Both the position numbers and the translations under genes were made by a program. Shown piece after piece: positions 17,218-23,954 of a stretch of DNA of 64,000 bases. The stretch is from Flagellimonas_B algarum. GTDB taxonomy: Bacteria > Bacteroidota > Bacteroidia > Flavobacteriales > Flavobacteriaceae. The number at the start of each line of letters is the position of its first letter. Positions within the stretch are counted from its first letter, which is position 1. The notes under the pieces were generated by a model that saw only the letters and a program-made list of their open reading frames with translations, was not told the DNA's origin and made no database searches. Where the stretch lies: contig NZ_JBEVTG010000001.1 of NCBI RefSeq assembly GCF_040513375.1, positions 124,001 to 188,000 of the forward strand, given 5' to 3'.

Positions 17218-17481
17218 TTAATCGCAATTCTCGATTTCGATGATATGGTATCCTTTTTTGCGAATAGAGAACGCCAAGGGCCCAGGGGCCACAGCGATAT
17301 GGCATAATCGGCATTCGCTAGTCGTCAAAGTACCCGTTTCATACGATTTGGCACTTAAATAATCCCGACCATAGCGCAATATCGTCTCAGTGTCTATGAC
17401 ATCCTTAGGTACCAAAATGTCAAAGTGCATGGTCTTGTTGCCAGCGCGTGCTACATAGGTGTCCCAAACTGCTACTTCCAT
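17218..17481 (-). CDS. DUF2024 family protein
   Basis: An 87-residue protein starting MEVAVWDTYVARAGNKTMHF, matching the short conserved DUF2024 family: YVxxxxGxxMHFDILVP at the start, SECRLCHI in the middle and KKGYHIIEIENC at the end. Two Cys in ECRLC and one near the C-terminus could bind metal or react with oxidants, but no biochemical role is known. It begins 4 bases after the lipoprotein gene and is followed by marR, so the three may share a transcript. Confidence 0.85.
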   Translation of the reverse strand: MEVAVWDTYVARAGNKTMHFDILVPKDVIDTETILRYGRDYLSAKSYETGTLTTSECRLCHIAVAPGPLAFSIRKKGYHIIEIENCD

Positions 17482-17485
17482 ATGC

Positions 17486-18205
17486 TTATTCTACTCGAAA
17501 TGGAAGGGAAAGATCGCCACTGGCCACACCATAAACCTCATAGACCCCCAATAAGGGCAGCGTATCATCAGAGGTATTGACTTTCATGAAAGCCGTAACC
17601 CCATCATAGTTGAAATCGGTTTTATGATTGATCCGATAATCAGGAACGACCACCTGGATGGTTTGTTTCGAAGTGCGCACCCCAAACCCGGGTGAATCCA
17701 TATACATGGGCATCCCCGGATTGGTTTTTGGTAAAACCACCGAATCATCACCCTGCTTGAATTGCTTGACCGAAAATCCACCTGAAACCCGTTCGTCTTT
17801 GATCAATATGACCCAATGCGGATGCCAGACCAATCCATCATTGTCGTAGTCTTGATCACTATTCTCGTCCCAAAGTGGCGTATCGTCGAAATCTGGGTGC
17901 GAAGTCAAGGCCAAGGCAACAATACCCTCCGTTGTACCGAAACCTACATCAGAGGTACCCAAACTGGTTGGAAACACATAACCTAAGACCGGTGCACCAT
18001 CCAATTGGCCCTTTGCCTGAGGAACGGTTTCCCCGGCCGTACCTACTAAGGTCATTTGCCAAACCGTAACGGCAAGGTCAGCATGATGGGTCACCTTGAC
18101 CTTCTTGATTTGAAAATCATTGTTTTTCTTTTTGTTTTCTTGCGCACAGGCCGATACCAAAATGGTACAGGCCAGAATTGCTAAATAATGCTTGTGTTTA
18201 TACAT
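17486..18205 (-). CDS. Predicted lipoprotein of unknown function
   Basis: A 239-residue protein with a lipoprotein signal (LAILACTILVSAC, Cys at about residue 20) and a charged linker of Lys and Asn. The mature part is mostly beta with an acidic DENSDQDYDNDG stretch at about 115-125 that could bind calcium. No family recognised. The upstream region has a perfect TTAGGATTCCTAA palindrome 12 bases before the start codon, like the site at the thioredoxin-like gene, so MarR control is likely. DUF2024 follows after 4 bases. Confidence 0.65.
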   Translation of the reverse strand: MYKHKHYLAILACTILVSACAQENKKKNNDFQIKKVKVTHHADLAVTVWQMTLVGTAGETVPQAKGQLDGAPVLGYVFPTSLGTSDVGFGTTEGIVALALTSHPDFDDTPLWDENSDQDYDNDGLVWHPHWVILIKDERVSGGFSVKQFKQGDDSVVLPKTNPGMPMYMDSPGFGVRTSKQTIQVVVPDYRINHKTDFNYDGVTAFMKVNTSDDTLPLLGVYEVYGVASGDLSLPFRVE

Positions 18206-18216
18206 TGCTTTAATAT

Positions 18217-18229
18217 TTAGGATTCCTAA
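18217..18229. promoter_or_regulatory. Putative MarR operator before the lipoprotein gene
   Basis: TTAGGA-T-TCCTAA, a perfect 6-bp palindrome with one central base, 12 bases upstream of the start codon at 18205. It shares the core TWAGGATTCCTWA with the site in the thioredoxin-like gene promoter. Binding by the neighbouring MarR protein is inferred. Confidence 0.55.
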
Positions 18230-18248
18230 CTTTATGATTTAAAATTTT

Positions 18249-18482
18249 TTACTTTTTCAGATCATCCAAAGAAGCCCCGAAGTTGATATGAAGCACATTC
18301 CCCTTTGGGGTGACCAAGGCTGGAACGGACTTAACCAGATAGGATGCCGCCGTTTCGATAGCCTCGGTATCCTTTGATAAATCGACCACTCGTACTTTCT
18401 GACTACCGATCAGGTCTAAAATTTCATTTTCCGCTTCCACACAGACCGGACAGCCCGCATGATAAAAAATTGATTGTTCCAT
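18249..18482 (-). CDS. Thioredoxin-like small protein (CPVC)
   Basis: A 77-residue glutaredoxin/thioredoxin-like protein. The active site CPVC is at residues 11-14 (FYHAGCPVCVEAENEI), and the cis-proline region follows as YLVKSVPALVTPKGNVLHI. It likely performs thiol-disulfide exchange in the cytoplasm. The longer frame upstream is rejected because the ATG at 18482 lies 34 bases after an excellent promoter. That promoter carries a perfect palindrome in the spacer between its -33 and -7 elements, pointing to repression by the MarR protein encoded three genes downstream. Confidence 0.8.
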   Translation of the reverse strand: MEQSIFYHAGCPVCVEAENEILDLIGSQKVRVVDLSKDTEAIETAASYLVKSVPALVTPKGNVLHINFGASLDDLKK

Positions 18483-18515
18483 GATGTTTTTTTTAAGTTG
18501 TGCAAAATCGCGGAA

Positions 18516-18547
18516 CAAATATAGTAAGGATTCCTTACTTTACAAAA
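18516..18547 (-). promoter_or_regulatory. Promoter with embedded palindromic operator (thioredoxin-like gene)
   Basis: On the minus strand TTTTG (18547..18543) and TATATTTG (18523..18516) are separated by 19 bases, a textbook Bacteroidota promoter. The 17-bp palindrome AGTAAGGATTCCTTACT at 18523-18539 fills the spacer, so a bound dimer would block sigma factor access. Transcription would begin near 18510, about 28 bases before the start codon. Confidence 0.75.
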
Positions 18548-18579
18548 GACTGTTGGATTTCATCATAGGAATCCCACTT

Positions 18580-18969
18580 CTATTCCTTTTGGTTTTTATG
18601 GATAGCAAGCATCAGTTGGGTACCCATCGCACGGGCTACATGCTTTAATTTGTCGGCATTCGGGCCCTCATAAGCGGTATCGATGGTTTGCATCCAATGC
18701 CGAAGCCATAGTCCGAAATGATACGGGGAAATCCCGCCGGTATGGCCCGCTGCCAATCTAGCATGTACGGCTTTCGGATTCCCAATGTAGCTACGTGTGT
18801 AAAATAGTTGGGATTCCCAAAAGTCAGCGATCCTTTTTAAATGTGCGGGCCAATCGGATATGGCGGTTTCGAAAAACACCCCTAGTTCCGCATCGGCCCG
18901 AACTTCCCGATAGAAGGTTTGCACCACCTCATCGATATGCTTACGGTCTTGGATATCGGTCAATCCCAT
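18580..18969 (-). CDS. Group III truncated haemoglobin
   Basis: A 129-residue globin. The pattern VVQTFYREVRADAELGVFF at the N-terminus and VHARLAAGHTGGISPYHFGLWLRHWMQTID in the second half, with the proximal His region and the conserved HFxxWL, match group III truncated haemoglobins, which bind oxygen and nitric oxide. It starts 3 bases after a small membrane-protein gene in a two-gene operon. A Crp/Fnr-type box lies about 42 bases before the inferred transcription start of that operon, so control by the Crp/Fnr protein encoded just upstream is likely. Confidence 0.85.
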   Translation of the reverse strand: MGLTDIQDRKHIDEVVQTFYREVRADAELGVFFETAISDWPAHLKRIADFWESQLFYTRSYIGNPKAVHARLAAGHTGGISPYHFGLWLRHWMQTIDTAYEGPNADKLKHVARAMGTQLMLAIHKNQKE

Positions 18970-18972
18970 GTA

Positions 18973-19251
18973 TTAGCTGTTCAACAATAAAAGTACGGTG
19001 TTGACCAGTAAACCGACAAAGAACAGTTCAAAAATGAGTTTCGGTTTTTGTTGCGACAAAATGGAGGCATTGAATACCATGCAGATGATGGTCACTAAAA
19101 ACAATTGTAACAACTGGGATATACTCGTGCCCTGCATGAGAATGAACATGGCAGCGATGGATCCCAAACAACTTTGGACAATGATGAAAATGGACGAATA
19201 TCCTTTTTCGTTTCTTTTGAATTCCTCTAGATAGGTCAGGTACGTCTTCAT
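18973..19251 (-). CDS. Small membrane protein upstream of truncated haemoglobin
   Basis: A 92-residue protein with a charged N-terminus (MKTYLTYLEEFKRNEKGY) and about three hydrophobic segments (SSIFIIVQSCLGSIAAMFIL, LLQLFLVTIICMVFNAS and a C-terminal one). No family recognised. It is the first gene of a two-gene operon with the truncated haemoglobin, and its promoter region holds a Crp/Fnr-like palindrome, suggesting a part in the response to oxygen limitation or nitric oxide. Confidence 0.7.
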   Translation of the reverse strand: MKTYLTYLEEFKRNEKGYSSIFIIVQSCLGSIAAMFILMQGTSISQLLQLFLVTIICMVFNASILSQQKPKLIFELFFVGLLVNTVLLLLNS

Positions 19252-19277
19252 GATCTTGGTATTTAAAGATGATGAAG

Positions 19278-19323
19278 CAAAGGTATTCCGACCCTTCAGC
19301 TTGATTTTATGACTTATGTCATA
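19278..19323 (-). promoter_or_regulatory. Crp/Fnr-type box and -7 element of the haemoglobin operon
   Basis: TATGAC-TTAT-GTCATA at 19308-19323 is a perfect 6-bp inverted repeat of the TGAC-N4-GTCA type bound by some Crp/Fnr regulators. On the minus strand TACCTTTG (19285..19278) matches TAnnTTTG. If transcription starts about five bases beyond it, the box centre lies near -42, the usual place for a class II activator site. A Crp/Fnr gene ends 20 bases away. Confidence 0.6.
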
Positions 19324-19342
19324 TCCACCTGAATTGCACCGA

Positions 19343-19939
19343 TCATCGCATGATCTTGTGATCCTTTAAGCGCAACTCCCCTTGATGTTCAAGTGCTTTT
19401 ACGGTTCTGATCACGGTTTCGACCCGCAGTCCGGTCAAGTCGGCAAGCTGCTGCCTTGATAAATCGACAATGAAGACCTCCTCCTTGGATTTATGATGTA
19501 CATGCTCCTTTAAATAATCGATCAACCGCAAGATCCGATGTCCGGCATTTTCCGATGATATTTCCGCGGCCATGGTAGCTTTATAGTGCAAGCGATGGGC
19601 CAGGCTTTTGGTCAGTTCAAGATGGGCATCCGGGTTCTCTTGAAGCAACTTGAAGAATCGTTCGGAAGAAAGACGCCATAAACTGCTTTTCTCCATAGCT
19701 TGGCAACCGGCCGGATAGTTCAGGTCGACTAACAAAGGGGGTTCACCGAAACCCATTCCGGAAGTAAACATGCCTTGGATGAACTCCTTGCCTTCACTAT
19801 TGAAGTTGTTCATTTTGACCTTTCCGGAAATCACTTGAAAGTAATAGCGTGCTTGATTCCCGTTGTCAAATAGTATTTCCTTGGAATCCAATTGGATTTT
19901 GACGGCCCCATAGCGTTCCAACAGCGTTTGCGAAATCAT
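19343..19939 (-). CDS. Crp/Fnr-family transcriptional regulator
   Basis: A 198-residue regulator with a cyclic-nucleotide-binding-like beta-roll at about 10-115 (FDNGNQARYYFQVISGKVKM) and a C-terminal helix-turn-helix, LSRQQLADLTGLRVETVIRT, whose E-x-x-x-R recognition helix suits TGA-type half-sites. There is no N-terminal cysteine cluster, so it is not a classical oxygen-sensing Fnr. It overlaps the serine hydrolase gene by 4 bases (ATGA) and is the last gene of that operon. A matching palindrome lies just downstream before the truncated haemoglobin operon. Confidence 0.88.
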   Translation of the reverse strand: MISQTLLERYGAVKIQLDSKEILFDNGNQARYYFQVISGKVKMNNFNSEGKEFIQGMFTSGMGFGEPPLLVDLNYPAGCQAMEKSSLWRLSSERFFKLLQENPDAHLELTKSLAHRLHYKATMAAEISSENAGHRILRLIDYLKEHVHHKSKEEVFIVDLSRQQLADLTGLRVETVIRTVKALEHQGELRLKDHKIMR

Positions 19940-21033
19940 AGCGAGTGCGAATTGAATAGTTGTAACACGGAGTCAATTGCCCCATCAAGCTCCTTTTGCA
20001 CCCCTGGATCTGAACAATTGATCAGTAGCGAAACGACCACCCCTTGATCGGGAAAGACGAAAAAGTTGGTGTAGGCCCCAACGCTATTGCCAACATGGCC
20101 TACAAAACGAAACCCGGAAGGGTTGAAACTCGATTGAAAGCCTAAGCCGTAATAGGTAGACCTACCCTTGACCGAACCCGCCTCAAAAAGGGCGGCATAG
20201 GTGTCGCTTCGCAAGATTTTACCCGCTAAGACCGCTTGACCTAATTTCGCGATGTCGGCACTAGTGGCCAAATAGCCTCCACCGGCCAATTTATAGAAAT
20301 TATCGACCGGAATCGCCTCCCGAAACCCCCTACCCGAACGCTTGGTATAAAAAAGGGCGCTTTCCGTCCCTTTGGCGATCGAAGGGTCGATTTCCTTTGG
20401 TGTCAAGGTATGTCGCATATCCAAGGGCAGCAATACTTCTTGCTTGACATACTCTTCAAAAGGCATCCCCGATGCTTCTTGCATTGCCAGGGCCAGGAGC
20501 ACAAAATCAAAGGAGTTATACTGATACCCCATACCCGGTTCGAACAGCAAGGGGTCTTCTTGAAAGACCCCGATTCCTTGCTTGATGGAAAGGGTTTGGT
20601 TCAATCCGAATTCCTTGCCCCGATACGGACGTATTCCCGCTTGATGACCCGCAAGTTGCCTTAGGGTGAAATCCCATTTCTTTTTTGGAAAATAGGGCAC
20701 ATGGTCATAGATGGAGTCATCCCAGCCCAGCAAACCTTGTTCGACCATTTTACCAAAAGCCAAACCCGTGATACATTTCGAAATACTGGCCACCCGGAAC
20801 AAGGTCAGGGCCGGGTCGATTTTGGATGCCTTAGTGATGTCAGCCCATCCATACCCTTTCTGGAGTAGCGTTTCCCCATGATGGGCTATGGTTGCCGACA
20901 ATCCCGGAAGCGCTTTCGACGCCGCCAATTGCCCGAATACGGCATCCGCATGTTCGACTCCGTTCACGATTTCCTCCGGCTGGGTTTCCCCGGTGTTAAA
21001 AAACCAGTTGCGAAGGCTATCCAATGTCCCCAT
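19936..21033 (-). CDS. Serine hydrolase of the beta-lactamase/LACTB-like family
   Basis: A 365-residue protein with the SxxK motif SISK at 83-86 (LFRVASISKCITG), a Tyr region at YQYNSFDFVLLALAM and a C-terminal HVGNSVGAYTNFFVF that serves as the third motif. This is the class C beta-lactamase-related fold shared by D-peptidases, esterases and LACTB proteins. No signal peptide is evident, so it may be cytoplasmic. The true start is the ATG at 21033, which overlaps the stop of the DUF2807 lipoprotein gene by one base; a TTG one codon earlier is unlikely. The substrate is unknown. Confidence 0.82.
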   Translation of the reverse strand: MGTLDSLRNWFFNTGETQPEEIVNGVEHADAVFGQLAASKALPGLSATIAHHGETLLQKGYGWADITKASKIDPALTLFRVASISKCITGLAFGKMVEQGLLGWDDSIYDHVPYFPKKKWDFTLRQLAGHQAGIRPYRGKEFGLNQTLSIKQGIGVFQEDPLLFEPGMGYQYNSFDFVLLALAMQEASGMPFEEYVKQEVLLPLDMRHTLTPKEIDPSIAKGTESALFYTKRSGRGFREAIPVDNFYKLAGGGYLATSADIAKLGQAVLAGKILRSDTYAALFEAGSVKGRSTYYGLGFQSSFNPSGFRFVGHVGNSVGAYTNFFVFPDQGVVVSLLINCSDPGVQKELDGAIDSVLQLFNSHSL

Positions 21034-21827
21034 CAATCCCTAAAAATAAGTCGTCCTTCAAACAGCTCTTCCACGGCTATGGTGGCCGGGCGATTCAAAC
21101 TGATCACATCCCCATATCCACGAATCACCCCTTCGATCCCCAACTGCGGATTCACAATGACATCATTGGTGCCCCGGTGATCGATGATCACTTGGTCGGC
21201 CATGAGATCATCGGTTTCAATTCGTGAATCACCGGCGGCTATGGTAATATCCAAACGAGGTGATCGACCACTGAGTTTAAAATAGGCGATGCCATTGACG
21301 AAGATTTCGATAGCCGTGTTATCGAATTGCAAGTCGAACGACCCATCGGTCGTTTCCGAATCCGGATTTACGAAACTTTCAGACACCAAAGACAAAGCCG
21401 GATAAGACAATGGGCCATCACTGGATATTAAGAGCCCCGTACTACTACGGATCTGGGTGATATTTGGGGCGGTTACATAAACCGTTGAAATACCGAATTC
21501 GCGAAATAAGTTGCACCCATTGTCATTACTGACCAAAAGGCGATCCCCTTCGACCTTTGCTACCAGATCGTTCAATAGGAAACGTCCTGATTCCAATTCG
21601 ACTTTTTGTTCGGCACCTTGCTTGAGCACCAGGTTAAGGTTTTCAAAAACGGTGATGCGCGAGAATTCAGGCAATTCGACTTCGATGCGTTCGAGTGGGC
21701 CGGCATTTTGGAAACAATCAGGCGCATTTTCATCGTTGCAGGCCAAACTGAACCACATACAAGACATGAGCACTAGGGCAAGCTTGATTTTGGTCAAAAA
21801 ACCAGTCATCGACGTTCTTTTTTTCAT
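21033..21827 (-). CDS. DUF2807 (GIN domain) lipoprotein
   Basis: A 264-residue protein with a lipoprotein signal ending in FSLACNDEN, so the mature protein starts at a lipidated Cys. The rest shows DUF2807 features (VFENLNLVLKQGAEQKVELE, ITIAAGDSRIETDDL, VIRGYGDV). Function is unknown, as for the paralogue at 6443-7117. The start ATG at 21827 gives a standard signal sequence; a longer frame upstream would run into the preceding gene. It is 13 bases after the PagL-like gene and coupled to the serine hydrolase gene. Confidence 0.82.
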   Translation of the reverse strand: MKKRTSMTGFLTKIKLALVLMSCMWFSLACNDENAPDCFQNAGPLERIEVELPEFSRITVFENLNLVLKQGAEQKVELESGRFLLNDLVAKVEGDRLLVSNDNGCNLFREFGISTVYVTAPNITQIRSSTGLLISSDGPLSYPALSLVSESFVNPDSETTDGSFDLQFDNTAIEIFVNGIAYFKLSGRSPRLDITIAAGDSRIETDDLMADQVIIDHRGTNDVIVNPQLGIEGVIRGYGDVISLNRPATIAVEELFEGRLIFRD

Positions 21828-21840
21828 GGTCTCTTTATTG

Positions 21841-22941
21841 CTATAATCGAAAACCGATGCCGAATTCGACGGCTTCGGCGGCGGCCGCATGTGATTTTAA
21901 AGTTACGGCACCAAACCATCGGTCGCCGAAATAGTGTTTTAACCCAATGCGATTGTATACCCGACCTTCAAAATCGAAAGGATAATATACATAATACCCT
22001 AACTGGGTAATCACACTAAGTTTGTTGATGAACAATTCATGTCCGAGAAACACCCCTGCCCTTTTGAAATCGGTATCGGCATCCACTTCCATTTCAGGAA
22101 ATGAAATGGATTGAAAACGAATCAGATCTTTCAAAAAGTAGGAAGCGAAAAAATCAGCCCCTACTTGTAGGGCGCTTTTCCGTCCAAGCCTTTTTTCGGC
22201 GTATGCCGAAAGGATCCAAAACCCGAATTGTCCTGAATTGACCACATCACTTTCATTGATCCCTCCCCTCAAAACGACATTCATCGCAATGGGAAGCGGT
22301 TCGAAGATTTTCTTTTCGCGTTCGATATAAGAAGGGTCCTTGTCCGGGTTCAGGTCATAAGTAATTCCGAAGTTGAAGGCCATGGTATTCGTTGAGGTAT
22401 TGGGCGCCCTGAAGTTGGCATTGCTATAATGGATCAGGGCCAGTCCCGCCTTTAGCCCGAAACCGTGGAACAGCCGTTCCTTCTGATAATTCAATAACGC
22501 CATGGTCGAACTCAAAAGATGGGAGCCATAGGCATTGTTCCGAAAGTTCGATTGCCGGTCGTAGGGGTTGGTATTGTATGCGATACCCTGCCCTATCCTA
22601 AGTTGTAGGTTCCGCTTGAAAAAATAGAAGTTATAGTGGGCATATACCCCGAAATGCTCCCCTAAAGTGGGATTGTTCATGTCTTGGTAGATAAAGGTAA
22701 ACCCGGTATCGGGATACCCATAGTCCGATTCCCATTCCGATTCGCCAAAGCGTTTCCGGTTCAGGCTAATTAGATACCCATCAGGACGTGAGGTGATCAA
22801 ATGGGCGATGTCGGGATTGTGCAACAAAATCGAACCATTGAACCGGTTGAAATCGAGCACGTATTTAGGGCCGTGGTCATTTTCTTGGGCATTGCTGATG
22901 ACAAGGAAGAACAAAAAAAGAAGTTTGACGAACTTTCGCAT
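21841..22941 (-). CDS. Acyloxyacyl hydrolase / PagL-like outer-membrane protein
   Basis: A 366-residue secreted protein with signal peptide MRKFVKLLFLFFLVISNAQ and an outer-membrane barrel pattern. The motif ALIHYSNANFRAPN resembles the catalytic His-Ser region of PagL-type lipid A 3-O-deacylases, and the C-terminus ends in VEFGIGFRL, an aromatic-alternating final strand. The likely role is lipid A deacylation in the outer membrane, but the family is broad in Bacteroidota. The longest frame starts at a TTG; the ATG at 22941 before the signal peptide is preferred. It lies 59 bases after metF. Confidence 0.7.
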   Translation of the reverse strand: MRKFVKLLFLFFLVISNAQENDHGPKYVLDFNRFNGSILLHNPDIAHLITSRPDGYLISLNRKRFGESEWESDYGYPDTGFTFIYQDMNNPTLGEHFGVYAHYNFYFFKRNLQLRIGQGIAYNTNPYDRQSNFRNNAYGSHLLSSTMALLNYQKERLFHGFGLKAGLALIHYSNANFRAPNTSTNTMAFNFGITYDLNPDKDPSYIEREKKIFEPLPIAMNVVLRGGINESDVVNSGQFGFWILSAYAEKRLGRKSALQVGADFFASYFLKDLIRFQSISFPEMEVDADTDFKRAGVFLGHELFINKLSVITQLGYYVYYPFDFEGRVYNRIGLKHYFGDRWFGAVTLKSHAAAAEAVEFGIGFRL

Positions 22942-23000
22942 GCTGGGCAAAGGTAGCTGTTTAGGATCTAGAATATGGGGTGTCGGCCCAAATTGCAACC

Positions 23001-23954
23001 CTAGAAAACCGCTTGGGCAATGGCCTTAATATTGTCTGATTTTCCCATGGAATAATAGTGCAATACGGGTACTCCCGCCTTTTTAAGTTCCTTGGATTGT
23101 TCGATACACCATTCGACGCCGACCTGACGTACTTGCTTGTTGGTATCGCAGCGTTCAACGGCTTCTATCAATTGTTCGGGGATATCGACACGAAATACCT
23201 GGGGCAACAATTGCAGGTGCTTTTTTATGGCAATGGGTTTGATACCGGGTATAATGGGTACCGTGATGCCCATAGCCCTTGCCGCATCGACGAATTCAAA
23301 ATACTTCTTGTTGTCAAAAAACATTTGGGTCACTACATAGTCGGCACCCAATTCGACCTTCTCTTTCAATCGCTTTAAATCGGTGCGGAGCGAAGGCGCT
23401 TCCATGTGTTTTTCAGGATAACCGGCCACCCCGATACAAAAATCGGCACAGTTGTCGGTTTCGATGACCTCATGCAAGTAATTGCCTTGATTCAAGTCAG
23501 TGATCTGTTTGACCAGATCTGAGGCGTAAAGATGCCCCCCGTGCGAAGGTTCGAAGTACCGTTCCTCCTTCATGGCATCACCTCGAAGTGCCATGACGTT
23601 GTCGATCCCCAAATAATGGCAATCGACCAAGAGATACTCCGTTTCCTCTTTGGTGAATCCGCCGCAAAGCACATGGGGTATGGCGTCAACATCATATTTA
23701 TGCTTGATCGCGGCGCATATGCCCAAGGTACCTGGCCGCATTCTCGTGAGTTTTTTATCCAGCAGACCATCACGATCGATGTACACATATTCTTCACGTG
23801 AAGTCGTGACATCAATGAAGGGTGGATCGAATTCCATCAAAGGATCGATGTTGTCGTAAAGTTCTTGGATGCTTTTGCCTTTGACCGGGGGAATGATCTC
23901 AAAACTGAACAAGGTATCCCCTTTGGCCTGTTCGATATGCTCGGTTACTTTCAT
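23001..23954 (-). CDS. metF: Methylenetetrahydrofolate reductase
   Basis: A 317-residue FAD enzyme that reduces 5,10-methylene-THF to 5-methyl-THF, the methyl donor for MetH. Recognised by FSFEIIPPVKG at the N-terminus, FIDVTTSREEY, ALRGD in the middle and VTQMFFDNKKYFEFVDAARA. The start ATG at 23954 overlaps the metH stop by 4 bases (ATGA); the longer frame that runs into metH is rejected. It is the last methionine gene of the SAM-riboswitch-led unit metH(N)-ABM-metH(C)-metF. Confidence 0.95.
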   Translation of the reverse strand: MKVTEHIEQAKGDTLFSFEIIPPVKGKSIQELYDNIDPLMEFDPPFIDVTTSREEYVYIDRDGLLDKKLTRMRPGTLGICAAIKHKYDVDAIPHVLCGGFTKEETEYLLVDCHYLGIDNVMALRGDAMKEERYFEPSHGGHLYASDLVKQITDLNQGNYLHEVIETDNCADFCIGVAGYPEKHMEAPSLRTDLKRLKEKVELGADYVVTQMFFDNKKYFEFVDAARAMGITVPIIPGIKPIAIKKHLQLLPQVFRVDIPEQLIEAVERCDTNKQVRQVGVEWCIEQSKELKKAGVPVLHYYSMGKSDNIKAIAQAVF

